Shown here: positions 12,096-23,902 of the stretch, one piece after another | Numbering within the stretch: the stretch's first letter is position 1 | Layout: every line of letters starts with the position of its first letter | Assembly: GCF_010093595.1 (NCBI RefSeq) | Contig: NW_022985463.1 | Span: forward strand, 414,804-478,803 | From: Mytilinidion resinicola | Taxonomy: Eukaryota > Ascomycota > Dothideomycetes > Mytilinidiales > Mytilinidiaceae | Direction: 5' to 3' | DNA length: 64,000 nucleotides | Translations under genes and position numbers: made by a program | Notes under the pieces: generated by a model | Told to the model about the DNA's origin: nothing | Databases searched by the model: none | What the model saw: the letters and a program-made list of their open reading frames with translations, nothing else

Positions 12096-13259
12096 CTACA
12101 TCGATGACTTGGAATCTTGCAGCATCCACCACCCGGAGCTAGGCTGAACTGTAGTAAGCCGCCCGTCAGTACGTACGCCTTCCATGCCCACCAAGCCCGC
12201 GATCATCGTGGTCTGGTACTGAATTCCGCTGGCAAAATCCTGGAGTTTGACCGGAACAAAAACAACACCGTCAGGAGTCGCATTTGGACGGATGATGGGG
12301 TAGGCAACGCCGTCCAGAACCAGCTGCTTGCGATCTGTGCCGTGCAGGCTGTTGGAGAAACTGCGCACGCGCTTAATTTTGTCATTGTCATCGTTCCAGA
12401 AGCAGAAAGCCGTGAGCCAGCCAGAATAAGTCTCAATGTCACCACTACCATCCTTGCCAATGGAGTGACAGGCGCGTAGCCAGAAGTCCTTGAGCTCCTG
12501 AGACTCTGGAATAAAGAACGTCGCAATGAAGCGCTTGATGATGGGTACCAAAAGTTTGCTCCATTCTTTCGCCTCTTTGCCGTACCTGGGAAGCTCCTCA
12601 ACTCTGCGGAGGATTTCCTCCCAATCAGAAGGCTCGCCCAGCAGAGTGACGGATGGAAAACCGCATCCCCCCCTGAAAGCGTAGTCGAAGTAACGTTTCA
12701 ATGTACCCATCATCACCACAGCAGCAATAGACTTGTCATTGTGGGTTGTGGTAGTAAACCGTGGCATAATCCAGTCCTTGAGTTTTGGGTCTACAACATG
12801 GTCGCTGATCAGATCCGCCATGTGCTGCGACATCTTGCCGCAATCGAGATATGCCACAGGCTCCGGACGAGCATCAACCACGAGCTCTTTCTTCCCCTTG
12901 TGACTTACGAAGAGAGACCGCAGTTCTTCGGCGTTGGCGTTGACGTACATGCTGAACTGCGTGAGGATGCAAAGCCAAGCATCGTCCGGTCGTAGTACAA
13001 GATGTAGATCCTGTTGGAATGCGCGAATGATTCCAGTGACAAACCCGTTCCCATACGGAACGATGACGGACGAATTCCTAGTAGCGAGGTCGTCAAAAGA
13101 AGATCTGAGGATTGGTCGACTCTCTGGATCCGGGTAGTGTCGTTCTCGCAGCCCTCCCCACGCTTTGGATGCTTCGCGTAGAAGAGCTTGAGTTGAGTCA
13201 ACAGATGGGTCAACGTTGAATCCCTCGCTTTGGGGACTTGGCTTGATGGTGACTGGCAT
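12096..13259 (-). CDS. DUF4419 domain protein
   Basis: A single exon of 387 aa starting MPVTIKPSPQ. Its sequence fits the fungal DUF4419 family: NGFVTGIIRAFQQDLHLVLRPDDAWLCILTQ near the N-terminal third (quoted here in part), FSMYVNANAE, FTTTTHNDKSIAAVVMMGTL, GGCGFPSVTLLGE, and the aromatic block YSGWLTAFCFW. The family has no established biochemical role and I infer none. No signal peptide or membrane span is evident, so it is probably cytosolic. The reading frame is uninterrupted, unlike the decayed gene two places upstream. Upstream of its start lies the left satellite array. Confidence 0.85.
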   Translation of the reverse strand: MPVTIKPSPQSEGFNVDPSVDSTQALLREASKAWGGLRERHYPDPESRPILRSSFDDLATRNSSVIVPYGNGFVTGIIRAFQQDLHLVLRPDDAWLCILTQFSMYVNANAEELRSLFVSHKGKKELVVDARPEPVAYLDCGKMSQHMADLISDHVVDPKLKDWIMPRFTTTTHNDKSIAAVVMMGTLKRYFDYAFRGGCGFPSVTLLGEPSDWEEILRRVEELPRYGKEAKEWSKLLVPIIKRFIATFFIPESQELKDFWLRACHSIGKDGSGDIETYSGWLTAFCFWNDDNDKIKRVRSFSNSLHGTDRKQLVLDGVAYPIIRPNATPDGVVFVPVKLQDFASGIQYQTTMIAGLVGMEGVRTDGRLTTVQPSSGWWMLQDSKSSM

Positions 13260-13549
13260 CCTTTGGTAATTTGGTCGTGTTTCTGCGACCTACCGTGGTT
13301 GATACAAGCTGGAATGAGATTCTGAATTGTGAGTGGGCCCAATGATGAAGAGGGACTGGAATTTATAAAGTACAAGGCAAGGCATCTCGCGGAAGTGTCT
13401 AGGGCTGCCAAAAATCCCAAACTGCATACTTCAGAGTTTGACCCTAATCCATTTCGCTTCCCTTCGGGAAGATGCAGGTTTGAATCAAACCAAGAAGCCC
13501 GAGATATGCTTCAGTCGCTTGTAGTCTGGCTAATAGAGTGAAATAAGGG

Positions 13550-14518
13550 GTGGTTAAAATATACAAAAGACACGCCTGGAAACAGCGACTCATTAGCGAA
13601 AGGCTACGAATTTGAAACCGATTAGATACCACAGATATCTCCGGTTGGCTTTGCGCACTCCAATATACTTTAAAAACACCTCTCACATCGTTGAGTTTTA
13701 GATGCACGTGATGTCATGTTCTTGAGGCCTTATACTAGAATGCCGTTGGTAGCTAATCAATTAGGCCATGGAACTGATTGGGATCAGATATCACAGCTCA
13801 TTTCGCACATTCCGATATTCCTTGAAGACACCCTGGAGGCATCGTTTTTGAATCAACGTGATGTAATGATCGTGAGAGTGCATATCAGACCGACGACATT
13901 GGGTAGAAAGTTTTACCATAGTCTTGAAAGCCGCTGTGAATTACAGTTATTGCGAGTAAGATCTGCACACAGTCATACGCCATCAAGACGCCCCCGGGGG
14001 TCTTATATTCAACTCGACGTGATGTAACGATCTTGAGAGTGCATATTAGACCAACTGCGTTGAGTAGAGAGTTTTGCTATAGTCTTGCGTTCCAATCTGA
14101 ATCCCAGCTATATTCTGTGAGAATTGCATACATTCATACACTCTGAAGATACTCCCGGAGGTTTCATATTGAGACTACAAGATGTAATGATCCTGAGAGT
14201 GGGAATTAGACTAACGGCACTGGATAGAGGATTCTACCATAGTCCTGACAACCACTGCAAATCAGATCTATTGTCTACAAGAACTGCACACCTTCATATG
14301 CCTTAAAGGCACCCCCGGGGGGGACTATAAGATGTAATGGTATGAAGAGTGCGAATTAGAGCAACGACACTAGGTTGTGGATTCGCTATATCTTGACTGC
14401 CACGGCGAATCACACCATTTGCCCATACGACTAGCACACCTTCCTGCGCCCTGGAGACACCCCCGGAGGTTCCATTTCTGAGACTGCATGATGTCACGAT
14501 CCTGTGAGTGTAAATCAG
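13550..14518 (-). repeat. Left array of a degenerate ~160-bp satellite (minus orientation)
   Basis: A recurring core, gatgtaatgatc on the plus strand, begins at 13710, 13860, 14021, 14181, 14331 and 14490, a spacing of 150-161 bp. It is followed each time by a variant of tgagagtgcatattagacc. Copies 2-6 also carry a C-run/G-run palindrome such as CCCCCGGGGG before the core. The array runs up to the stop codon of the NmrA-like gene. Its reverse complement matches the right array, most strikingly 13724-13830 against about 16590-16700. Confidence 0.85.
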
Positions 14519-14521
14519 AAC

Positions 14522-15620
14522 TCACTCCTCGCCAACCCGAAACAAAGCCTCCACAACCTTGACATTCCTCCCACACCTCTCAAGCGTCTCCCTAACCGCC
14601 TCTCCCACACTAACAGCTTCCACACCGACGAGGTCATTCTCCACCAAATGCCAGAAGTCCGAATGGCTCTCCTCCTCGTTGAAGTTCGAATTGACCGTCA
14701 TCCCTTTCATCCACTTCCCCACCTCCCCTTTCTTCCCCGCCTCCTCCGCTTCCCGCTTGATCTTCTTCACGTCCACGTGCGTGACCTCGAACTTCCCAAC
14801 TTGCTCCTCCAATGCCACGAGCAATGCATTCTGCGACAGCCCCTTGACGCCAGAAATAAAGAGCGCCCGGTTGAGAAACGGACCCGGGTTCCGCAGCATG
14901 TTTGCCGCAGCGCGCCCCATGACAGGCAGCGGCGTCCAACAAGCCTGATTGTCACCAGTGCCGTAGACACGAGCTAGGCGATTCGGAATATCGAAACCCG
15001 CTGGACCTTTCGTGAGCCCTGTGACACATTAGAACAAGTCCTTAAGCCCCTTAATCCTTACAACCATCAAAGCAATAGTAGTGATTACTACTCACACATA
15101 TCAAAAAAAGGCCCGCCGTTCAACGCCGTCCAGCAGATCTCCCCCTTCGCACTCCGCTCCTCCAACATCGCCCTCACTGCGATCTTGTCCCCCACAAACT
15201 GCGCCGGCATGGCGACGTATGCTGGATTGCGGATGTTGGAGACATACTCGTCTGCGAAGAAGAGCTTAACGCCTGCTGCGATGGCCGCGTCCAATAACAG
15301 CTTCTGGGAATCGAGGCGGACGGCGCCGCCGGGGATGCAAATGGCGATTGCATCTTGGCCTTTCAGGGCAGTCGTCAAAGAGTCCAAGGAGGTAAAGTCG
15401 ACCTCTATGACTTCAATAGCCGCGGACTGAGGCGTGTAGGGAGAGTTCGAACGGGTTAAGGCCGTGATGGTGAATTCGGCTGGGTTGGCGAGGAGTTCGG
15501 TGATCAAGGCGGTGCCGACGTTGCCGCGGGGCTGGGAGCTGGGTGGTTAGATGGTGCGTGAGATACTTTCCTGTGGTGGTGAGCTTTTACCCCGACGATG
15601 GCGATGGTTTTGATGTGCAT
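14522..15620 (-). CDS. NmrA-like NAD(P)-binding protein
   Basis: Three exons (15591-15620, 15096-15531, 14522-15018) give 320 aa. Exon 1 encodes only MHIKTIAIVG; splicing to PRGNVGTALITELL rebuilds the Rossmann motif GxxGxxG. Further family traits are a conserved acidic position after the second strand (VIEVDFTSLDSLTTAL), DAIAICIPGG, FFADEY, then GGPFFDMW and KGPAGFDIPNR across the second junction. NmrA-like members are atypical short-chain dehydrogenases that either sense NAD(P) or reduce aromatic or phenolic substrates; the sequence does not decide which. A TATAAAA box sits on the minus strand at 15705-15711, about 85 bp upstream. The gene is intact and enclosed by two inverted satellite arrays. 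Confidence 0.9.
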
Positions 15621-15704
15621 GGTGATGGTGGTGATTGAATTAAACTAGGAGATGAACAGACTGATGAGATGAAGAGACGATTCTGGATACTTGGGACGCT
15701 TTGG

Positions 15705-15711
15705 TTTTATA
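15705..15711 (-). promoter_or_regulatory. TATA box of the NmrA-like gene
   Basis: TATAAAA on the minus strand, about 85 bp before the ATG and outside the satellite. Confidence 0.5.
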
Positions 15712-15849
15712 TTGGATTGTAGTGTAGACGGTTTAGTCGCTCCTTGTGATGCCTGATGGTTGCCTGAGAGGAATGCTACACTGTATAGAAGCTATTCCTA
15801 ACGCGGTGCGCTACAAATTTGGAACGGCCGAAACCCGACGACAACGTCC

Positions 15850-16930
15850 CGTACCCTCCTATCAGCTAGTTTACATCAACGGACTAATATGCAGTCTCAG
15901 GAACATAACATCGCGTGTTTAAAATGTCGCACCCGCGCGAGGCGCCTGGGACTGTATCAAGCCCCCCAAAACGAAAGCATGAAAATATACAATTTGGAGT
16001 GGCTGTCAAACTAACAGGTTCAGTATCATGTCATTTCTATAGGTCTAATCCACGGGTTCGAGAACATGACATTGTGTCGCTGGAAATCTCGCACCTGTGT
16101 GAGGCGCCCGGAGCCGTATCAAGCCCCCCGAACAGGAAGCACGAGAATATACGAACTGGAGTGCTTGTCAAAAGGTTAGGTCAAGTATCACGTGAAATCT
16201 GTAGCCCTAATCTACGGGGTCGAGAACTTGACATCGTATTGCTAAAATCTCGCACCTGCGCGAGGCGCCCAAAATCGTATCAGGCCTCAAAATGAGAGAA
16301 CGAGAGTATACAATTCAGAGTGCTTGTTAAACGGATATAATAAGTGGTATGTTAAATTTGCAGATCTAATTCATGGCGCTAAAAACGTAATATTATATGT
16401 CTATTAACTTTAACCATGTAAAGGGCGTCTTTAAGGTATATCAGGGTGGGCAAAACAAACCATGAACGGCTGTAATAACTTGCCATAGTCAACTCCATGG
16501 CCTTATTGCCTAGCTACTCCCGGCGTTCTGATATACAGCCTGAAGAACATATCATACGTGTATCTAGACTTCAATTAGGTGAGGGGTGTCTTCAAGACAT
16601 ATCGGAATGTGCAGAATAAACTAAAGATAGCTGTGATATCTGATCCCAGTCAGTTCCATAGCCTAATTAATTAGCTACCAATGGCGCTCTAATATACGCC
16701 TTCCGGAACGTTACATCATCCCTAGGTGCTACTTGAGCGTTTAGAGCGCTCCGGACGGTGCTATCGTGTTGGAAAAGTGCTGGTGTATCGTAGTCTCTGA
16801 TATACGGACTCCAGAACATGACATCACGTGCATGCAGACTTCAACCACGTAAAGGGGGTCTTCAAGATATATCAGAGTGTACAATCCGAGATAAAGATAG
16901 CAGTCATTTCCAAGTAGTATTCACAGCCAT
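15850..16930 (+). repeat. Right array of the ~160-bp satellite (plus orientation)
   Basis: The core gaacatgacatc (reverse complement of the left core) recurs at 15901, 16062, 16223, about 16383, 16545, 16706 and 16814. Spacing is 160-162 bp except for the last copy (108 bp). The first three units share a sub-type containing a cgaggcgcc word. The later units contain ggtgtcttcaag and are closer to the left array's outermost unit. No open frame of interest overlaps it. Confidence 0.85.
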
Positions 16931-17062
16931 TGAATGAAGTTCAAACAAGTAACAAAACCCCATACTATCCCTAAAGCCCCTACGTGTCGTAGCTGCTACC
17001 GCAACCACTCCTAGGGGGTCCATAAAGTCATAAAAACAAGAAGAAAGGCCCCAAGACGTCCA

Positions 17063-18308
17063 CTAGAACCCGAAAAACTCCCCAAAGACGCCGCAGATCA
17101 ACCACCCAAACCAACAAAAGCAAGCCACCAGCTGCCACGACAAGCACGAAGCCTCCCACAACATCTCAAACACCTCCTCCAACACCTCCCACGTCCCCTG
17201 CCACGCCGCGGCCACGAACAAGCCCACGATAATGGCCTTAAGAGCCCCCAAAAGCCACAAGTTGTGCCTGAACGCCAACTCTGCCCGGAACGGTGCCCTC
17301 AGCGCGCGGTTCTTCTCCCACCTCTCCCGGGACATCACCCCCTTCTCCACCCACGCGCTCTCCGCTTCCTCCAACTTCTCCCACTTCTCGAGCCCACCAA
17401 CTACGCCCCGTGCCACACAGACGCGGAAGTTGACGTCCACGTCTGGGTGGCATGAGGCGTAGTGCAGCTCGCGGGAAAAGGCGACTTCAGCCGCACAAGC
17501 GTGCGAGCACGTCGTCTTGGTGCCGGTGGCGGCGAGGGCAAAGAGGTGCAGCGCGGAGGGGCGGATCTGGCGGTTGCAGTGGTAGCACGCGATCCTCGGT
17601 CGGGAGCGGAACGGGTCGGTCCAGAAGGCATGGGCGAGGGTGGCGACGACGAGGGCTAGGATGATGGCGATGATGAGGATGAAAAGGGCGGCGTCGGTGT
17701 TTTTAACGATCCAAGTGACGACGCGGAGGGTGGTGAGGATGTCGTCGACGAAGGCGGAGACGTTCGTGATGAATTCTTCATAAAGGGCAGAAAGCGTGGC
17801 ATCAAGGGCGACAAAAAGGACCGAGAGGGCGGCGACGAAGGCTTCGAAAAGGACACTGAGGGCGGTGACAAAAGCTCCAAAGATGGCCGTGAGGGCGACG
17901 ACGAGGGGGGACACGACGTGCCGATTGAGGAATGGGAGCGCGGAGAAGCAGCCAACGACATGGCCCTTGATGATGACAAAAGCGGCGAAAGAGGCGAGGA
18001 ATTGGTCCATCTTCGAGCGGAAGCGGTCACGCTTTGCTGGGACTATGCCAGCGAAGCGGCAGAAGAGGTAGATGGTGGCGTGGAGGAAAAAGAAGTTGAT
18101 GAGGAAAAAGGAGACCCAGTCCTCGAGCCACATTGCGTGCTCAGGGTACGCGTACGCCAAGAAGAGACTACCAGTAGTCTAAATTCTGTCAGAAACGTGC
18201 GAATGAAGCTGCTATGCCATGAGGCTCTGAGTTGGAACTTACGTCGAAGTCGTCTGGTGCCATTAATCCAGCCTTGAGGGCGTTTCGGTACGATACGTGG
18301 GTAGTCAT
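17063..18308 (-). CDS. Membrane protein of unknown function with a Cys4 cluster
   Basis: Two exons (18243-18308 and 17063-18178; 64-bp intron) give 393 aa. The N-terminal exon MTTHVSYRNALKAGLMAPDD is soluble. Hydrophobic segments follow at about residues 42-62 and 76-100, and a strong one (ALFILIIAIILALVVATLA) at about 186-204; another pair lies near the C-terminus (about 330-393). Between them is a Leu/Ala/Phe repeat built on the word ALSVLF. After the strong span, CYHC (about 220-223) and CSHAC (about 246-250) could bind a metal as a zinc ribbon. I do not recognise the family. A TATA-like sequence lies near 18490 on the minus strand. Confidence 0.75.
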
Positions 18309-19125
18309 GATGACGAGGCTTTGAAGCGGGATTGAGAGCTTGAAGAAGATAAAGAGAGGCGAGGGTAAGCGAAATGAGACCAGATCAAGGAGAAAATGCT
18401 ACTACTATCAAGATTTCGAGGAAACTCAGGAAGTCAAGAGATGTAGTGCGGTACGAACGGTTTCAAAGAGATGGAGGGAAGCTGAGAATATATAGTCCAA
18501 AAAATTGAAAACGGTGCTAAAGCACACAATACCTATTCAACTCTGGCTATTGTCGAGGCGGGAAGGTGAAGTGGGGGAGTGGTGAGGTTTTTGAATGGGA
18601 GGACAATAGAATTGTTGCTAGCGTGAATTGCCGACTCACCCTCTTGTTCGCGAACTTTACTGTCAACCCCCAACAATACTGTGCACACTCTTTCGCCACT
18701 GGTTGGAGTACCCCTATGGGGTCTCAAAAATCCAGGCTTGATATCAAATTCGATGCAGCGGGATCTGAGCTGCCCTTTGGCCGGCATGCCTCCCAGCCAC
18801 GAGGCTCCTCCCGACAGTGGTGTCTAGCTTTCAGAGGTGGCAGTTAACTAGTGGTATTTCCGTGGTGAATTATCTTCATGAATGGATTTCGGATAGCTTC
18901 TGGGCGAATTTTGGCGCATCGGTGAAGTGTTTGAAGGACCCTAGGATCAATGAGTATCAAAGGAGCGTGATGTCAAATCGATGCACCTGTGAATCAGAAG
19001 CAAATTCAAGGTGCTTCAAATCAATCGATATAAAGAATTACATCGCGATACCGTCTGAACAAGGACTGGACTCTCACCAATTTGACAAACTCGTAAACTA
19101 GCCGAGCCACCCTATGGAGAATCAT
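18309..19125. other. Intergenic region, no gene seen
   Basis: Open frames at 18566-18847 and 18817-19101 show no domain-like sequence. Confidence 0.5.
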
Positions 19126-22100
19126 TCACTTTCCCCAAGGCCTCCAGAAAACCCAACTCGACGGTTCCCTCTCAACCGGTACAACATTCCTCTGCACATC
19201 AATTCCGACCCTCATTTTCCCGGACTTCCCCCGCACCACGCCCAATGCGAATTGCTCGTTTTCTAGCGAATGGAACCCACTCTTCTCCCCACAATTCGCG
19301 ACCATCTCCACTAACTCGCTATCATAGATCATCGTCATGACGTTGGCAGGATACAATACATCGAGCCTCGTCCGCCGCTTCCAGCCCGGCCAAACGAGGA
19401 AGATAGAGATGCCGTAGAGGCACAAGATGCCGACGCCGAAGTAAAGCGGCACCATGCTGACGACAGCCAGCGTGCCCAGCTTATGAGCAATCACAATGGG
19501 CGGATTCGCGTGCGGGGTAGGTTCGAGAAGGAAGGTAGAGCCGTCGCCGTCGAGGTCGAGACCGGCAAGTAGTGCGAAAGCGGCGGCGTAGGTTTCAGAG
19601 GCAGCTGTGATCATAGTCTCTGGATCGAAGAGTGCGAGCGTACTTCGTGTCTGGTTGAAGACGGTCATCATGCTGAAGTAGTCCAGGTATTGGTAGTTGG
19701 ACAGGACTTGCAGCTCGTTGCCGAACGTGTTATTGAAGAGCTTAGAGACATACGACACGAAGTCAGTGCTTGGGTCCGAGGGGCTGTGCCAGTAGTTGCG
19801 CGGGAGCTCTTCAGAGGTGATGGGTGCATCTTCTGCCACGAGCAAGACGCCGCCAGAATCGAGATCTGTGGAGACGTGTAGCTCGACCGTGTCGTTGTAA
19901 AAGCGCGGGGTGCATAGCAGTGACACGGCTTTGCTGATGTTCACGATACTCCAGTCAGCTAGAGTGCCCTCAACGCCAAAGATCCACCATCGGCCATTGT
20001 CAGCCGCCCCTAGGCCTGAACACTGCGCGGACTCGAGGTAGGTCCACGCCATGCAAGAACTGTCGCCAGGCACCGCTCCGGATAGCTGCACAGAATCAGG
20101 CACGGCGCAGGCCGAAGACCAGGTAGTCCCAGAGCAAGCACCCTCGCTCATTGTGACATCCCAAGCAGTAAGACCATCGGTTAAGTTGACCTTTTGAGCT
20201 TGAGTAGTCACAATCTCACATGTGAGATTGCTAATAAGACCAGCCAGTGTCATCGTATACGGAGCGTTTATCGAGACCGCCGGGAACCAGTAAGACAGGT
20301 CGTGCCAGCCCGGCATGGATTTGTAGCCGTATATGGCTCGAGAGAGTGCGAACTCGCGCAGGTTTGTCTGGAACGCGTCCGTGTTGTTCTCCGCGAAAGT
20401 AGACGTTCTCCAGACCTGCTCGTATGGAAGCTTTTCATCTTTATGTGAAGCAACAGCTTCCATAGAGAATATTCCAGAGGCACCAACGACCGCAATTTTG
20501 ATCAGAGTAGTGACGATAGTGACGTAGAATAGCTTCCAATGGTGGTTTTTGAGTGCTTTTAGTGAAACTACAAAATGGAAGTCGTGCATGTAGCTAAGAC
20601 ATACGGATAGTCTTCCGGGTCTCCCCGCGGCCAGAGCATAGTAAGGCTGGCTTGCTCGGTAATACTCCTCGATAGTTTCCCACCAGAGCCTTACAATGAC
20701 TAAAGTCAACGTTGGCGCGCCGTGGAAGAAGAGTTTCTGGATGTCGGCTGGGACTCCGCTCTTCCAGTGATGAATCCAAGGTGGTGTTTCTGAATCCCAC
20801 ATTTGGAAGCTGTTTGTGTTTGCAGTGATGATGAACTTGGCAACGACTCCAACTATTATGGCGGTAGCGGCCAGGACCAAGAAAAGTACTCCGGGATGCA
20901 GAAGTTTCGGGGTCCCTCCGTAAACTAGCTTTTGCAGATTTGGAGTTGGTGTTGCAACTGAAGGTTCGTCATACTCAAGGTCTACGCGATGTCAGTACTT
21001 ATACTGCAATGAAAAGAAGACTATATGAGTCACCTTTCAGGCTCTCCTCAGGTTTGATGAAGGCAGGCGTATTTCCCTGCACGTGTCCTGGTCGTAGCCA
21101 TCTACGGAGCAGTAACTTTGTGTTAGCAAATCGACGTTGGCTTTGATCTACAGCTTCATCCGCCTCTATCACATCTAAGCCTTCGAATAGACGTCGCGCC
21201 GATCGGTCCCTGAAAACGGAAGCTAGACCGGCGATTGAAGATGTAGGTCCTTCCAGACCAGTCCGATTTCGGGGCTTTCGTTTGAGGCAGGGAATATTCC
21301 ATTCGAGGGAGCGTTCGCGCCAAAGTATAAGGGGAACTAGAGCATAGAAAAACAATGTGTAGGTCAGACCAAACCCAGAAAGATACCATCCAGATGATGT
21401 GTAAGAAATTGCACCTTTAGTCTTCTGCCAATCATCGAATGGAATGTACAATGCTGTAGCGGACGCTGTGGTAGCAACCAAAAATGGCCAAATATCCGTC
21501 ACTGTTCGCAGCAGCATACATGCTGTTGACTTAGTCCAATCTTGTAACGGGTCTTTTACAGTCCCACAATCCCTGACTGACGAGTCATTGACTGCATAGT
21601 CCCAATAACTCACGGAGTTATTCAGTGGTTCTCCCCAAAACGTCCGAGATAGGCCGGGGGCAGTTGCGTTGTAAATGCGATTATTTTCGAAAAAGTTCAC
21701 GTCTAATGGATGTTTCAGTGTGTTGGTCTGACCGTCACTATCACGGCGCACGACGCCCCAGGCTACCTTGATTTCTACCGTTTGCCCGGCTGACTGGCTG
21801 TATGGATAGACCTGATAGTTGAGGACATCCTTGATGGAGTAGGACGCTGGTTCGCAGCTGATGGCGCCCCATCCAGTAGTATTCTCGTCCGCCTCGAAGT
21901 CGTCCAGGCTCTCGGCAGCTAGAGGACCTGTGACGATGAGTTGCTTATAGAGAACGTTCGGACAATCGTTGAGTACCCTAGAATTGTTGTTGGCAGACGA
22001 GTTGGAGAATGTCAACCAAAGCGCGAAACTCCCATCCGGTAGAAACGGGTTACTGAAGCTTGGTGCTTGGTCACTGGAAACGGACGTCCAAAGCCCTTGA

Positions 22101-23902
22101 TAGACGCATCCTTCTGCATCTTGAACAAGCATTTCGAGGTCCGTAGCAGAGCGAGATGAGCCGGACACATGAACTTTGGATGCAGTAACGCTGATATTGT
22201 TGACTTGAGTGCAGTTCGGCGAGCTCCAGATTGCTGATGTTGTAGCGTTCCAATATTCGCTTTCAGCAGCCGTGGCAGGGCGAGTGATGTCCTCAGAATC
22301 ATCTGGAGCGTAAGGCATGATTCCGGCCCAGCCAGCATCGCCAGTGTTGGGAGAATCTAGATCGCCATACACCCACTTATATTCTGACATGTTCTGACCG
22401 TGATAGATTGCGTCCATAGCGATTGACGGCAGTCTTGTTCCTTGGGCTACGGTGACCAATTTGTCAATACTAACTGCTCGAAATTCAGCTGCTCTCGATT
22501 TGGTAACGCGGCCGCTCCCCGTCGTGAATAGACCCGACTGAACTGGAATCAACAACACACTACAATACAGGGCTAAGAATCCTATAGGCTCCTGAAACCT
22601 TCCCCGAACTGGAGCGGTCATCTTTTGCCATACTACTTTGAAATTCATTCTCCAACGAGTCGGCTCTGTGAGTTGTGCTAAAGACTGTTTTCGGATGGCA
22701 GCACCGGTCCTAGATGATAGAGCCATGAATGGAAGAATGATCTTAAGGTCGCCAGCTAGGCGGCCAATGATTTCGGCAACGATGGTGGCGAGGAATGCGG
22801 GACCAAATCGAAACGCCCAGTCCCACTTGGGACTAGACTTGACAACGTAGGTATGATATTTAGACCTCCAGTATAGAAGCGCGTAAAAAATGAGCACTAC
22901 AGCGATGAATAGGGTTGTAAACGTCGAGGCAGACCTCACGAACCTGGGCCTCCAATTTGGCAAAGAGCTAATCGGCAGCGGCTCTGACGGATCGATGGGG
23001 ATTTCTCGGAATTCCTGCACACCTTTTTTTCCTTGGGCGTCATGCTGGAAAGTGGGCTTGTCATCTCCTAGAAATCTCAGGTGTGGCGGCGATGGCTCAG
23101 CGTAATGTATCTGGTCAACGTTGTTATTGACGGTGCGTGGATTCTGTGGATGCGGCAACTGATATGTAGAGGCCTGGTTGTGCTGGTAGGCCTGACTCTG
23201 TCGGTAAGCTTGGCTCTGACTCTGGCTATGCTGGTAGGCCTCAGTCGGCTGGTACGTGGGAGTTTGCTGGTAGGCCAGGCTTTGCGTGTAGGCTGGGGAG
23301 GGTGCGACTTGTTGATATTCTGAGCCATGTGAGGTTCGAGGTGAAGATCTCTGTGGCCGTTTGTTCGCGGTAGGCGGTAGCACGCATGTTGAAGTAGAAT
23401 AGTCGTACGGAGTATCACTAGATCGAGTACTCTCGACGACCGTTGGGTCATTGTATGAATCTGTGAAAGACGTTGGAGAGGCGGCATGTGGCGGGAATCC
23501 AGTTGCTTGCTCGTCTAACGGAGATGGCGGAGCGTCTCTAGACTGCAAAGGAGAGCTACTCGAGAAGGTCTCGTTGAAAGCTGAGGGTCTATCGTACTGA
23601 TCGATTGGATGGATTGGACGTGCGGTCTCCCGTGGAAGTGCAGCATAGCTTTGAGGGTCACTGCGACGGCCTCGAACAGGCTTTTAGTACATGAACAAGA
23701 TATCGCAAGTATTCAGGAGAATGTGCTTCAGATGGTACTAGAACTCAAACGGAAGCTACTGACCTTGATTGCGCACTGTCCCAGACCCGACAGGCTTTCT
23801 TGAGATAGAAGAGCGTAAAGAGGGCCCATCGATGGTGCCCCATGAATTATGAGAGTACAACGCAGGCGGCTCATCTTGCGGGATATCAGAATATCCCGCC
23901 AT
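19126..23902 (-). CDS. DUF3433 multi-pass membrane protein, 1543 aa
   Basis: Three exons (23764-23902, 21034-23670, 19126-20981) join to 1543 aa. Exon 1 starts MAGYSDIPQDEPP, and intron 1 has a tactaa branch site. The N-terminal ~250 residues are Gln/Tyr/Ser-rich with YQxxQ-type repeats (about 23160-23300), low-complexity and probably cytosolic. Then come hydrophobic spans (for example FTTLFIAVVLIFYALLYW) and a large domain with many N-x-S/T sites, apparently extracellular. The same layout repeats in the C-terminal half, with ALKNHHWKLFYVTIVTTL and other spans. This doubled layout is that of fungal DUF3433 proteins, whose role is unknown. The two long frames are one gene: the 50-bp intron at 20982-21033 restores continuity into DLEYDEPSVATP. 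Confidence 0.85.

Noticed and set aside
14504..14977. Plus-strand frames opposite the NmrA-like gene
   Set aside because: Pro/Leu/Ser shadows; the minus-strand three-exon model has the correct Rossmann motif.
19126..23548. Treating the 584- and 849-codon frames as two genes
   Set aside because: A GT...AG intron of about 50 bp joins them in frame, and the second half lacks its own convincing start.
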